Shown here piece by piece: positions 16,919 to 25,674 of a stretch of DNA of 54,445 nt (within the stretch, counting starts at the first letter, position 1; each line of letters begins with the position of its first letter). The position numbers and the translations under genes were made by a program. Origin of the DNA: an uncultured Allobaculum sp. (lineage in GTDB: Bacteria > Bacillota_I > Bacilli_A > Erysipelotrichales > Erysipelotrichaceae); the NCBI GenBank assembly GCA_910579655.1, contig CAJTVE010000014.1, positions 1 to 54,445 on the forward strand, written 5' to 3'. Under the pieces are notes generated by a model, which ran no database searches, was not told the DNA's origin, and saw nothing but the letters and a program-made list of their open reading frames with translations.

Positions 16919-17449
16919 ATGAAAATCAACATTGTTGGAATGAATTTTCCTGTAACCCAGGCCCTCGAGGATCGAGTAACCAAAAAACTCAAAGGGCTTG
17001 AGAAGTACTTCCTGATTGGCGATGAAGATACTGCCAGAGTACTGCTCACCTCCTATCCGACAAAACAGAAAATTGAAGTCACAATCCCTACAAAATTTGC
17101 GATTCTGCGTGCGGAAACTTCTGATGCGGACATGTACAATGCCATCGATAAAGTGATCGAAAAACTTAAAGACCAGATCCGCCGCCAGAAAACAAGACTT
17201 GGCTCGAAAAAAGGCACTCCGCTTTACGAAGCATTCCTGGATTATGATCTGTTAGGCGAAGAAGATCCAGACGAAGAAATCGTAAAAACAAAGAGCGTCG
17301 TTCCTGAAAAACTCAGCCTGGACGAAGCGATCGCCAAGATGGATCTGCTCGGCCACAACTTCTTCATCTACACAGATGATGAAACCGACAAGATCGCCGT
17401 TGTATACCGCCGCAACGATGGTGGTTATGGATTGATTGAAACCGAATAA
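16919..17449 (+). CDS. hpf: Ribosome hibernation promoting factor, long form
   Basis: A 176-aa HPF of the long type. The N-terminal S30AE domain (MKINIVGMNFPVTQALEDRVTKKL, residues 1-100) blocks tRNA and mRNA sites on the 30S subunit. The C-terminal domain (VVPEKLSLDEAIAKMDLLGHNFFIYTD...GGYGLIE) dimerises to join two ribosomes into a 100S particle. GGAGC precedes the ATG at 16919; an upstream in-frame extension to 16721 overlaps the promoter and is not used. Monocistronic, with a hairpin terminator 68 bases after the stop. Confidence 0.95.
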   Translation: MKINIVGMNFPVTQALEDRVTKKLKGLEKYFLIGDEDTARVLLTSYPTKQKIEVTIPTKFAILRAETSDADMYNAIDKVIEKLKDQIRRQKTRLGSKKGTPLYEAFLDYDLLGEEDPDEEIVKTKSVVPEKLSLDEAIAKMDLLGHNFFIYTDDETDKIAVVYRRNDGGYGLIETE

Positions 17450-17516
17450 CCGAATTTTCTGCCATACCGGTTCGAACCATCTCCAGGCTCGAATCCACCC
17501 TTCCATAAACCCATTC

Positions 17517-17545
17517 AGACCGGCTGTTTCGACAGCCGGTCTTCA
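17517..17545 (+). terminator. Terminator hairpin after hpf
   Basis: AGACCGGCTGT and ACAGCCGGTCT pair perfectly (11 bp) around the stable tetraloop TTCG. The following U-tract is weak (TCAAAATGTTT). Confidence 0.7.
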
Positions 17546-18197
17546 AAATGTTTATAGATTCTGGATGCAGGAAAAGGAGCAGAAGGCTCATGCCAGAGCG
17601 GTCCAGTCTGGAAGTGAAGTCAGGAATGTTTACCTTGGCTGCACATTGAGAAAGGATTGATTCAGGACGGATGTTTTTTTTTGCTTTTTTTTTGGTCTAA
17701 AAATTTGAGCATAGATTGTGAACAGCCTGAAACGGATCCAGGATAGTGGAAAAAACACAAAGAAAAAGATAACAGAATACAGAGGTCCACAAAAGAAGAG
17801 AAGGCAGGAAGAAAAGAGTGCAGAGTTTTAAACTGAGCGAAAAAGGAAGGATTGATTCTTACTGTATGCTAAGATTCCTGTCAGGTCTCGGTTTCAGAAT
17901 GAGTACAGATTGTCTGCCCAGAGAGAGATTCTTGGATGGTGAAGAAAGACTGCAAAAAATGAAAGCTCTATTCATTTCACGTAAGCCTTTTCTCTTTCAA
18001 ATTTTTATCATACAAAAGGCGGATTCAATTTAACTTTTCAGATGAAAGATTGAATCCCCCGGGCATCTGCAGGCGAATACGATATAATGTCAGTTAGTTC
18101 AAATACTCATTTATCGCGACGGAAATCAGGCTCAGCTACAGAAAATGGGAGAAATTGGTTTCTTACGTTTTTTTATTTGGTGTCCCGTTTCTGTTAT

Positions 18198-18225
18198 TTG
18201 AGACCATTAGAACTTGTGTTACTAT
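18198..18225 (+). promoter_or_regulatory. Candidate sepF promoter
   Basis: TTGAGA (18198-18203), 16-base spacer, TACTAT (18220-18225), 26 bases before the sepF start. The strong ribosome binding site AGAGGAGG follows immediately. Confidence 0.5.
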
Positions 18226-18250
18226 ACACCCGACAGAGGAGGTTTCTATC

Positions 18251-18736
18251 ATGGGATTTATGGATAAGCTTAAGGCATTCGTTGAACCAGATGATGAAGA
18301 AGAATACGAAGGCGAAGAAGAAATTATTGAACAGCCTGTTAATAGACCAGTAACATCTACTGTCAGTGCAACTCCTAACCGTGTTGTCCCTGCAGCAAAT
18401 ACAAACACATACGAAACAAAAACGCACAATGGACCAGCGCCACTCGATGAAAAAACCAAAATGGTTCTGTTTGAACCAAGAAGCTTTGGGGAAGCAGAAG
18501 TCGTTGGTTCCCGCTTAAAAGAGGGAAGAGCCGTTGTGGTCAATCTGCACAAACTGGATCGTGAATACGCTCAGCGTACAATCGATTTCCTGTCTGGTGT
18601 CGTTTTTGCGCTGGATGGTAATGTACAGAAGATTGGTCAGAATGTTATTCTCTGCTACCCAAGTGATATCGGCGTGGCCGGATCGATTAACCTTGGCAAA
18701 GCAGGCGACGTAGACGAAGAAGACAAAGTCGAATAA
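18251..18736 (+). CDS. sepF: Cell division protein SepF
   Basis: A 161-aa FtsZ-associated division protein. The N-terminal amphipathic helix MGFMDKLKAFV binds the membrane, an acidic linker (EPDDEEEYEGEEEIIEQ) follows, and the C-terminal DUF552 domain (VLFEPRSFGEAEVVGSRLKE through VQKIGQNVILCYPSDI) polymerises and binds FtsZ. AGAGGAGG is placed 8 bases before the ATG. Its stop overlaps the start of ylmH by one base, and ileS follows, the usual ylm neighbourhood. The usual ylmG and divIVA genes are absent between these genes. Confidence 0.95.
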   Translation: MGFMDKLKAFVEPDDEEEYEGEEEIIEQPVNRPVTSTVSATPNRVVPAANTNTYETKTHNGPAPLDEKTKMVLFEPRSFGEAEVVGSRLKEGRAVVVNLHKLDREYAQRTIDFLSGVVFALDGNVQKIGQNVILCYPSDIGVAGSINLGKAGDVDEEDKVE

Positions 18737-19641
18737 TGTCACAGCCTTTAACCGGACATGAACAGTTTTCAAAACAGATCTCGAATGGGATTGCCCGTTA
18801 CGAGAAATCAGGAAAACCGTTCATGACCGGTTTTTTAACGCCGGCCGAGCAGAATCTGGCCGCAAGACTTTGCGGCAAAGTAGAACATCGTTTTGAAGGC
18901 GGCAGAGCAGGAGCGACCCGAGCAAGACTTGTCGTTGCAAGTGAAGCCGATCTTGAAGAAGACATGGCATGGGATTCATCCTGGAATTTTGACAACTGGG
19001 ATGAACCGGACTGGAATGAGGCTGCAGCTTTTGAAAATGGAATCGATCCGGATGGGTCAGACAGCTATGGGCGTTTGCATACGCAAAAGGAAGACTCGCC
19101 CGCTCAACGGGAAGAAGAGGTGGATGAGCGCTTTGTGGTCGTTTTAAAGTCCGCTTATGACTCCCGCATGAAAACCCTGAGCCATTCGGATGTGCTGGGG
19201 GCACTGATACACTCTGGACTGGAGCGCGATGCGATTGGCGATATTGCGGTCGATGACCAGTCGATTTATGTTGTCTGCCTGCCCAGCCTGAAAGAATACA
19301 TTGAACAGACCATTACCCGCATTGGCCATGTTCCCGTTGAATTTCACTCCGCTGGCGTGCAGGGAATGCCTGAAGCCAGTTTTGAGGATCTGAAAATCAA
19401 TACGGCCAGTATGCGGGCAGACTGTATTGTCAGTGCGCTTGCTCATTGTTCGCGAACAGGCGCAAAAGACATGATTTGTCAAGGCTTTGTTAAGGTTAAT
19501 GACGTGGTTCTTGAATCTGTGAAAACCTTGTGCAATAATGACACCATCTCTGTGCGGCGAGCCGGGAAATTCCGAATTGGGGAACTCGACGGCGTCAGCA
19601 GAAAAGGCAGATTGATCGTTCACATCTATAAATATCAATAG
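18736..19641 (+). CDS. ylmH: YlmH, S4-domain RNA-binding protein
   Basis: A 301-aa protein of the YlmH family, found near sepF in Bacillota and associated with ribosome quality control. The C-terminal S4 RNA-binding domain is clear (SMRADCIVSALAHCSRTGAKDMICQGFVKVNDVVLESV...GKFRIGELDG). The N-terminal part carries the family's FLTPAEQNLAARL. Unusual is an acidic/aromatic insert at about residues 72-125 (DLEEDMAWDSSWNFDNWDEP and following). It is translationally coupled to sepF (TAATG). Confidence 0.92.
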   Translation: MSQPLTGHEQFSKQISNGIARYEKSGKPFMTGFLTPAEQNLAARLCGKVEHRFEGGRAGATRARLVVASEADLEEDMAWDSSWNFDNWDEPDWNEAAAFENGIDPDGSDSYGRLHTQKEDSPAQREEEVDERFVVVLKSAYDSRMKTLSHSDVLGALIHSGLERDAIGDIAVDDQSIYVVCLPSLKEYIEQTITRIGHVPVEFHSAGVQGMPEASFEDLKINTASMRADCIVSALAHCSRTGAKDMICQGFVKVNDVVLESVKTLCNNDTISVRRAGKFRIGELDGVSRKGRLIVHIYKYQ

Positions 19642-19649
19642 GCAATGAC

Positions 19650-19860
19650 AAAGACAGGTCCACCAGAAAAGGATTCCAGAAAGCAGCCGGGTGATGCGAG
19701 GCTGTATGAGCGTTCTGATGGGTATCCCTTTGGAGCCGAAAAGGCGAAACTCAGTAGCTTTTTCCGGGAACAGACCGTTATCTGCAAGAGCTTTGAAGTT
19801 TAAGCTTCAAAGAATTAAGGTGGTACCGCGCACAGTCGTCCTTTTTGGGACGGCTTTTTT
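19650..19860 (+). promoter_or_regulatory. T-box leader for isoleucine, controlling ileS
   Basis: A tRNA-sensing T-box riboswitch. The 14-base T-box AAGGTGGTACCGCG is at 19817-19830. Stem I carries the specifier ATC (isoleucine) at 19724-19726 in GGTATCCC, followed by the distal side TTTGGAGC. A terminator hairpin (GTCGTCC...GGGACGGC) plus a 7-T run follows at 19834-19861 and would compete with the antiterminator that pairs with the T-box. Uncharged tRNA-Ile is expected to bind here and allow transcription of ileS. Confidence 0.95.
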
Positions 19861-19882
19861 TATGCAGAAAGGAAGATGCAAA

Positions 19883-22612
19883 ATGGATTATAAAGACACG
19901 CTTCAGATGCCAAAGACCAGCTTTGAGATGCGTGGAAATCTGGCTAAAAAAGAGCCAAAATTCCAGCAGCGCTGGCAGGATGAGCATCTGTACGAAAAAA
20001 TGCTTGAAAGACGAGAAGGGGCTGAACCTTTCGTATTACACGATGGTCCTCCCTATGCCAACGGTGACATCCATTTAGGTCATGCTTTAAATAAAGTTCT
20101 CAAAGATGTCATCAACAAATCAAAATTCATGGAAGGTTATCGCGTTCCTTATATCCCTGGATGGGACACGCATGGCTTGCCAATCGAAACCGCTGTAACC
20201 AAACTCGGGTATGACCGCAAGAAAATCGGAATTCCTGAATTCCGCAAGATCTGCCACGACTATGCTCTCGAGCAGGTTGAACGGCAGAAAAAAGGTTTTC
20301 TGGCTTTAGGCAGCATCGGTGACTACGATCATCCTTACATCACACTGACACCTGACTTTGAAGCCCGCCAGATTGAAATTTTCGGCAAGATGGCTGCGGA
20401 TGGCCTGATCTATCAGGGTCTCAAACCTGTTTACTGGTCTCCATCTTCAGAATCCGCGCTTGCTGAAGCGGAAGTTGAATATAAAGATGTGACTTCACCA
20501 ACCATCTTCGTAAAATTCCCGGTCAAAAACGGTAAGGGAATTCTGGGTGCTGATGACTCCTTTGTCATCTGGACAACCACGCCATGGACAATTCCATCCA
20601 ATCTGGGGATCTCCGTTCACCCGCGATTTGAATATGCCCGCGTCAAAACAGACCAGGGCAATCTGATTGTTCTGAACTCCATGGTTGAAGATCTGATGAA
20701 ACGCTTTGGAATTGAAAACTACGAAGTGATCCAGATCATCCCAGGTAAAGATCTCGAATATATGACTGCAACGCATCCGCTGTATCCAGAAGTTGAATCG
20801 CTGGTTATGGTTGGTGAGCATGTAACGGATGATTCCGGTACCGGTCTTGTTCATACGGCCCCTGGCTTTGGTATGGACGACTTTATGATCGGTAAAAAAT
20901 ATGGCTTGCCTGTATTTGTTAACGTTGACGAACAGGGCCGCATGATGGAAGTCTGCGGACCACGCCTGGCCGGCAAAACCGTTGATGAAGCCAATGGCAT
21001 CGTCATCGACTGGTTAAAAGAAAAAGACTGCCTGCTCGATCGTGAAGACATCGTCCACTCCTATCCACATGACTGGCGCACCAAAAAGCCAATCATTTTC
21101 CGTGCTACGACGCAGTGGTTTGCCTCTATCGATAAAATCAGGGATAAACTGCTCGACCAGATTCACTCCATCGGCTGGGTTCCAGCATGGGGCGAAGGCC
21201 GTATGCACAACATGATTTCTGATCGTTCTGACTGGTGTATCTCCAGACAGCGTGCCTGGGGGGTTCCAATTCCAATTATCTATGGAGAAGACGGAACTCC
21301 ATTAATGGATCCAGAAATTTTTGCTCACGTGGCCAAACTGATCGGCGAAGGCGGATCCAACGTCTGGTTTGAAAAAGATGTCATGGACCTGCTGCCTGAA
21401 GGCTATACCAGCGAACATTCGCCAAACGGCAAGTTCACCAAAGAAACAGATACCATGGACGTCTGGTTCGACTCTGGTTCCAGCCACACTGGTGCCATGA
21501 TCGAACGCGGCCTTGGCTATCCAGCAGACCTGTACTTTGAAGGAAGTGACCAGTATCGCGGCTGGTTCAACTCTTCTTTGATCGTAGGAACCGCTGTTTA
21601 TGGTCAGGCTCCATACAAACAGGTTCTTTCTCACGGATTCGTTATGGACGAAAACGGAAAGAAGATGTCCAAATCGCAATGGAATGCCATGGCTCCATCG
21701 GAAATCACTTCGAAATTCGGTGCCGACATTTTACGTTTGTGGGCCTGCTCGGTTGATTACCAGGCGGACTGCTCTATGGGCAAAAAGATCCTCAAACAGG
21801 TTTCCGATAACTACCGTAAAGTCAGAAACACTTTCCGTTTCTTAGTGGCCAACCTGGATGAAAACCAGTTCACCAAAGAAGACCTCGTGGATGTCAACAC
21901 CCTCTCCCGTCAGAACAAGTACATCCTTGCTCTGCTTGATGAAGCTGTAGAGGACTGCGAAAAAGCCTATGACGAATATCGTTTCTCTGATGTTGTCACT
22001 TCTCTGACCAACCTGATGACCAACGAACTGTCAAGCTACTATCTCGACTACACCAAAGACATCCTGTATTGCGATGCCAAAGACAGCTGCGATCGTCGAC
22101 AAGTGCAGACTGTTCTGTATCTGGCTGCTTCCATGCTGACAAGACTCTGGGCTCCGATTCTCGCTCATACCACAGAAGAACTCAACGACCTGATGAAATT
22201 CGATGAGGAATCCATCCATCTGGCAAAATTCATCAAGAGTGGTCTTGACCATGATGATGCCAATCTGAAAGCCGATATGGAAGCTGCGCTCAACTTACGA
22301 AAAGATGTTCTGAAAGCTCTCGAAGAAGCAAAACGTTCGGGTCTGCTCAAAAAATCCAATGAAGCTGTTCTGCGCATCCATGTCAGTGACGAGCTGAAAA
22401 AACAGGTTGAATCTGTCATTACCAACCCGGCTCAGTGGCTGATGGTTTACGATGTTCAGTTCGTTGATGACAACCTGACTCCTTATGAAGTCAGCGAAAT
22501 CGAAGTCACTCATGCTCCCGGTCATGTCTGCCCACGCTGCTGGAACTACACAGAATCCGAGCACGAAGACGGACTTTGCGATCGCTGCGCTGCTGTGCTT
22601 GAAAAAGCATAA
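19883..22612 (+). CDS. ileS: Isoleucyl-tRNA synthetase
   Basis: A 909-aa class I synthetase charging tRNA-Ile, of normal bacterial length. Signature sites are PPYANGDIHLGHALNK (HIGH), GWDTHGLPIE, the editing-domain TTTPWT and GTGLVHTAPG blocks, WFDSGSSH, GKKMSKSQWN (KMSKS) and a C-terminal zinc site (CPRCWNY...CDRC). The true start is ATG 19883 (MDYKDTLQMPKTSFEMRGN) with AGAAAGGA upstream; the frame continues upstream through the T-box but is not translated there. Regulation is by the preceding T-box. Confidence 0.97.
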   Translation: MDYKDTLQMPKTSFEMRGNLAKKEPKFQQRWQDEHLYEKMLERREGAEPFVLHDGPPYANGDIHLGHALNKVLKDVINKSKFMEGYRVPYIPGWDTHGLPIETAVTKLGYDRKKIGIPEFRKICHDYALEQVERQKKGFLALGSIGDYDHPYITLTPDFEARQIEIFGKMAADGLIYQGLKPVYWSPSSESALAEAEVEYKDVTSPTIFVKFPVKNGKGILGADDSFVIWTTTPWTIPSNLGISVHPRFEYARVKTDQGNLIVLNSMVEDLMKRFGIENYEVIQIIPGKDLEYMTATHPLYPEVESLVMVGEHVTDDSGTGLVHTAPGFGMDDFMIGKKYGLPVFVNVDEQGRMMEVCGPRLAGKTVDEANGIVIDWLKEKDCLLDREDIVHSYPHDWRTKKPIIFRATTQWFASIDKIRDKLLDQIHSIGWVPAWGEGRMHNMISDRSDWCISRQRAWGVPIPIIYGEDGTPLMDPEIFAHVAKLIGEGGSNVWFEKDVMDLLPEGYTSEHSPNGKFTKETDTMDVWFDSGSSHTGAMIERGLGYPADLYFEGSDQYRGWFNSSLIVGTAVYGQAPYKQVLSHGFVMDENGKKMSKSQWNAMAPSEITSKFGADILRLWACSVDYQADCSMGKKILKQVSDNYRKVRNTFRFLVANLDENQFTKEDLVDVNTLSRQNKYILALLDEAVEDCEKAYDEYRFSDVVTSLTNLMTNELSSYYLDYTKDILYCDAKDSCDRRQVQTVLYLAASMLTRLWAPILAHTTEELNDLMKFDEESIHLAKFIKSGLDHDDANLKADMEAALNLRKDVLKALEEAKRSGLLKKSNEAVLRIHVSDELKKQVESVITNPAQWLMVYDVQFVDDNLTPYEVSEIEVTHAPGHVCPRCWNYTESEHEDGLCDRCAAVLEKA

Positions 22613-22732
22613 GGTTCAGAACGATATTAAACAGTTAATATTTGATTCACTTAGATTGACCGGCCGATTTTTAATTCGGTCTGGCTGATCAAAAAGAGAA
22701 GCAAGCGATTACCAAATTACTCCTATAATTAG

Positions 22733-22780
22733 AAAGTGCATCATTCGACTTGATTAAAAGTCTGATGATGCACTTTTTTA
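22733..22780 (+). terminator. Terminator after ileS
   Basis: AAAGTGCATCAT and ATGATGCACTTT form a perfect 12-bp stem with a further inner GACTT/AAGTC pair, followed by TTT-rich sequence. Confidence 0.9.
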
Positions 22781-23071
22781 TTTCTTCCCCCAGACAAAAT
22801 ACACCGAAATTCAATATTCTGACCAGGCGGTTACGCAAAAACTGCAGCAGCAAAAACCCCGAAACGACAGCCGTTTCACATAACGATCGGATCGGGGTGA
22901 CGATTGTTCATTTTATGTTTTCAATCAAATCTTTGCCGGATAGCTGACCTTCTGAACAGCGATGCCTCAGGGCAGAACTCCATTTTGTACGTCTTCTGGA
23001 ATCTGATCATCGCATGGGCCAACAACCAGTAATGCCGCCTCATCTTTGGCCGCTTCAAATGCAGAGCGGCT
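22781..23071. other. Intergenic, possible decayed end of the anti-sigma gene
   Basis: No separate gene. Directly after the anti-sigma stop (23072-23074), the same frame stays open for 34 more codons to a TGA at 22965-22967, with a protein-like reading (FEAAKDEAALLVVGPCDDQI). A leftward terminator at 22852-22897 lies beyond it. Confidence 0.45.
22852..22897 (-). terminator. Leftward terminator of the sigma/anti-sigma operon
   Basis: Outer arms CCCCGA/TCGGGG and an inner GAAACG/CGTTTC pair; on the minus strand the stem is followed by GGGGTTTTTG. Confidence 0.7.
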
Positions 23072-24298
23072 CTATCCAGCAACAGGATGCAGGGCATTCA
23101 AAAGAATCTGGAGTTCAGCTTCCGTTTCCAGTTTTGAATCCGAGCTGAAATTTGTAAGATATTTTCCCAGCTCCTCTCTGGAAAAAACAACGGACTGACC
23201 ATCCATGCCCTGTATTCTGATTTCCTTTAGATTCTGGGTGAGTGCCAGAGCGATCAGTGCTGTGTCCTTGTAGGCCTGAAGCTGCGGTTCAGGAATATCA
23301 TTGAGATTGCCATTTTCTATCTTCCATGTCCAGATGGCGGGGCTTGATTTGGTGTCTGCTTCCATATGAAGCTGCAAAGGCTTGTTATCGATTGTGAAGG
23401 AAGGCCGGGACAGTTGCATCTGCTGAATATCTTTCGCCTCACCATTGAGATAAGGGGCGAAAAACCGGCACATAGCCGTAATCAGCTGTCCATCCTGATA
23501 AATCAGCTCTTCACCAACACGAATCTCATGGACTGGCTGTGTGAAAGATAGCTCCATCGTTTTCGACTGATCAAAAAGACCGGCACCTCCATAAAGATCC
23601 ACAGTATAGATTCCATTTTCAACTTCTTGAACAGAACTGGACAGAAAACCTTCCTTTGGGCTGGTTGTTTTCAGTTCCAGCGTCAGTTGATTTTTCCCAG
23701 ATTCGTTCTGGCTGGCGATATAGACATCATCTGCATTCATCCTGACATTCTGATAGCTGCTCCATGCAAGAATACTTCCTAAGGCAAGACAGAATACCAG
23801 CAGGACAGTCAGAAGAATATGATTTCTGCGCATTGCTTTGTGTGTTTTTTTCAGAGCGCAGGTGAGGGTATGATCGGCCAAGGAAGACTGAATTTTTGGT
23901 TCAGCTTCCTGCAATGTTCTGAGCTGAATCGTACAATCAGGGCAACTTTCCAGATGCTTCTCAATGAGCAAAACGGATGCAGGACTGGCAAGCCCTTCTG
24001 TATAAAGCGGAAGCAGGTCATGGACGATCTCACAGATGGAATCCTGTGAATCAGTTTGACCTGGCTTCTTGTCTGCTGGAAGCGCAGGAAGAATTTGAGC
24101 TTTGCATACAGCTTCCATCCCTTTTTGAGCAGTGTCATCGACTGATGATGAAACACTGAATGTCTGATCCGGATCCTGACTTGGTTCTCCTTCGTTTTTT
24201 GGATGAAAGACATTCTTTTGGATCTTATTCTTTTGATCAGCCAATTGACTATTCGATGGTGATCGATTCATTTTGTTTCTATGTTCTGACTGTTTCAC
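23072..24298 (-). CDS. Membrane-anchored zinc-finger anti-sigma factor
   Basis: A 408-aa anti-sigma factor for the adjacent ECF sigma. The cytoplasmic N-terminal part has the ZAS-type zinc site CEIVHDLLPLYTEGLASP...EKHLESCPDC. One transmembrane segment follows (HILLTVLLVFCLALGSILAW, about residue 160-180), then an extracellular region of about 225 residues of unknown fold. The likely start is GTG 24298, whose GTGA overlaps the sigma stop and has AGAGGGG eight bases upstream, so translation is coupled; ATG 24271 is an alternative. Unusual are the long polar N-terminal extension (about 75 residues before the zinc site) and the possible in-frame continuation after the stop. Confidence 0.8.
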   Translation of the reverse strand: MKQSEHRNKMNRSPSNSQLADQKNKIQKNVFHPKNEGEPSQDPDQTFSVSSSVDDTAQKGMEAVCKAQILPALPADKKPGQTDSQDSICEIVHDLLPLYTEGLASPASVLLIEKHLESCPDCTIQLRTLQEAEPKIQSSLADHTLTCALKKTHKAMRRNHILLTVLLVFCLALGSILAWSSYQNVRMNADDVYIASQNESGKNQLTLELKTTSPKEGFLSSSVQEVENGIYTVDLYGGAGLFDQSKTMELSFTQPVHEIRVGEELIYQDGQLITAMCRFFAPYLNGEAKDIQQMQLSRPSFTIDNKPLQLHMEADTKSSPAIWTWKIENGNLNDIPEPQLQAYKDTALIALALTQNLKEIRIQGMDGQSVVFSREELGKYLTNFSSDSKLETEAELQILLNALHPVAG

Positions 24299-24768
24299 AG
24301 ATATTTCCCCTCTTTCTTTAGCCATAAAGCACGCAGTTTTTCTTTGCCGCGATAAAACATGACCCGGCTCCAGGTGTCGGATCTGCCTAAAATTTCTCCG
24401 ATTTCTTTGAAGCTCATGGAACAGAAAATGCGAAGATAGATGATTTCCCGGTATGGTTCGCACAGATCATGCAGACAGCTGAAGATGCGCAGATCCCGTT
24501 GGTTTGGATCAAAGACCAGCAGTTCTTCTTCGAGAGCAACGGTGTTCTTCTGCTTGCGCATCGCGTCATAGTAAAGGTTTTTTGCAATGGCACAGAGCCA
24601 TGAAGACAAAGAACTGTTTTCTTTGAACGTATCGATTTTTTTGGCAGCTTTCAGAAAAGTATCCTGCATCAGATCTTCCGCAAGGACCGGATTCTGGCAA
24701 AGAGAGAGCAGATAGCAATAAACTTTTCTGGAATAGGCCTGGTAGAGCTGCTCTAGATCCTGATTCAT
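24295..24768 (-). CDS. ECF-type RNA polymerase sigma factor
   Basis: A 157-aa extracytoplasmic-function sigma factor. Region 2 is MNQDLEQLYQAYSRKVYCYLLSL...AEDLMQDTFLKAAKKIDTFKE...SWLCAIAKNLYYDAMRK, and region 4 is EPYREIIYLRIFCSMSFKEIGEILGRSDTWSRVMFYRGKEKLRA. It should direct polymerase to stress promoters once released by the downstream anti-sigma factor. The start at 24768 has AAAGGAGG with ideal spacing. An ECF-like promoter lies directly in front, suggesting autoregulation. Confidence 0.94.
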   Translation of the reverse strand: MNQDLEQLYQAYSRKVYCYLLSLCQNPVLAEDLMQDTFLKAAKKIDTFKENSSLSSWLCAIAKNLYYDAMRKQKNTVALEEELLVFDPNQRDLRIFSCLHDLCEPYREIIYLRIFCSMSFKEIGEILGRSDTWSRVMFYRGKEKLRALWLKKEGKYL

Positions 24769-24787
24769 TTTTCCTCCTTTCACTGAT

Positions 24788-24816
24788 TAGACGAATTCGA
24801 TCCCACGTTTGTTACA
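24788..24816 (-). promoter_or_regulatory. Candidate ECF autoregulatory promoter
   Basis: On the minus strand TGTAAC (24816-24811) and CGTCTA (24793-24788) are 17 bases apart, like ECF promoters of the xGxAAC/CGTC type. The predicted start near 24781 leaves a very short leader that begins at the Shine-Dalgarno sequence. Confidence 0.5.
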
Positions 24817-25280
24817 AAAAAATAAAATTTTTTTCGGGGAGTAGATTTGAAAATGAGCTGATGATCTTTTATCACTCTCTTGATCATCAAGTCAGCCGGG
24901 TCAGGATGGGCATCGCGGCAGATCCCGACTTTAATGGATTCAAAACCAAGTCTGGGGGCAGGGGACAGTGTCTGGGTTGAACAGATCAGTCGAGACTTCA
25001 GCAAACGCAATTCACTTCAAGACTGCCGCAGCGGCTTTCTTATCTTGGATGTGTCTATAAAACCAGTCTTTGAATCAAAGCAAAAAAATCGGATTTTGAC
25101 AGCCTGTTTCTGTCTTTATGGATGATGATGTCTCTGGTCCAGAAGAAGGGATCTTCTGAAATCGGTAGAAAACCGCAAAAAGAAACGCTATGGCCTGGCA
25201 GCCATGTACTACCAGCCATATAGCGGAATGAAAACGGTGGATGGATCGAAACTGTTTTCAAAGCATAAAAAAGCCAAAAG
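24817..25280. other. Intergenic, nothing recognised
   Basis: About 460 bases between the sigma promoter and the rubredoxin terminator. Short open frames exist on both strands but none has a family signature with a ribosome binding site. Confidence 0.5.
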
Positions 25281-25310
25281 AAAAGCCATCGCAATTGGAT
25301 GGCTTTTATC
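25262..25310 (-). terminator. Leftward terminator of the rubredoxin gene
   Basis: AAAAGCCATC (25281-25290) pairs with GATGGCTTTT (25298-25307); reading leftward, the stem is followed by TTTTGGCTTTTTTATG. Confidence 0.85.
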
Positions 25311-25329
25311 GGCTTAGAGAACAGGATGA

Positions 25330-25491
25330 TTATTCAACTTTTTCAAAGTCGGATTTAGCAGCACCGCAAAGAGGGCATGTCCAGTCTTCTGGCAGGTCTT
25401 CGAATGGAGTGCCTGGAGCGATTCCGTTGTCTGGATCGCCAAGAGCTGGGTCGTATTCGTATCCGCAAAGCGTGCAAACATATTTATCCAT
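25330..25491 (-). CDS. Rubredoxin
   Basis: A 53-aa rubredoxin with the two iron-binding CxxC pairs, YVCTLCGYEYDP and WTCPLCGAAKSDFE, and the conserved DLPEDW. It is a small cytoplasmic one-electron carrier used in anaerobes for oxygen or peroxide detoxification and other electron transfers. AAGGAGAAAAATTT precedes the ATG at 25491. It lies 183 bases downstream of apbE on the same strand; the redox partner is not visible here. Confidence 0.97.
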   Translation of the reverse strand: MDKYVCTLCGYEYDPALGDPDNGIAPGTPFEDLPEDWTCPLCGAAKSDFEKVE

Positions 25492-25674
25492 AAATTTTTC
25501 TCCTTTGATTGCTGCCGCCTCAAGCGGGGCAGCATCGTTTTTGAACAGGACCATTATAGCATGATCGCGCTTTGCACCTTTGAGATTGACCACCTGAGTG
25601 GAGTGGAGATTCTGTTCTTTTTCTCTCTTTCAAAGCAGGATACATTTATTATCCCTGCAAGGTTTGAACAGGAT

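Larger units (their letters stand above)
17450..18250. other. Long intergenic region before sepF
   Basis: About 800 bases. It holds the hpf terminator (17517-17542), a T-rich run (17671-17693), an inverted repeat GGATTCAAT/ATTGAATCC (18021-18029 and 18049-18057), a solitary TATAAT (18083-18088) and a probable promoter (18198-18225). A 71-codon frame at 17818-18033 has no family match or ribosome binding site. I see no tRNA despite two GGTTCGAA-like strings near 17470. Confidence 0.5.

Noticed and set aside
17466..17505. GGTTCGAACC and GGCTCGAATCC strings resembling tRNA T-loops
   Set aside because: No acceptor, D or anticodon stems can be folded around them on either strand.
22485..22688. 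Small frame at the end of ileS
   Set aside because: Out-of-frame shadow of the conserved zinc-binding end of ileS.
25165..25316. Possible protein fragment (GLAAMYYQPYSGMKTVDG) in the gap before rubredoxin
   Set aside because: No start, no ribosome binding site and no recognised family; it overlaps the rubredoxin terminator.
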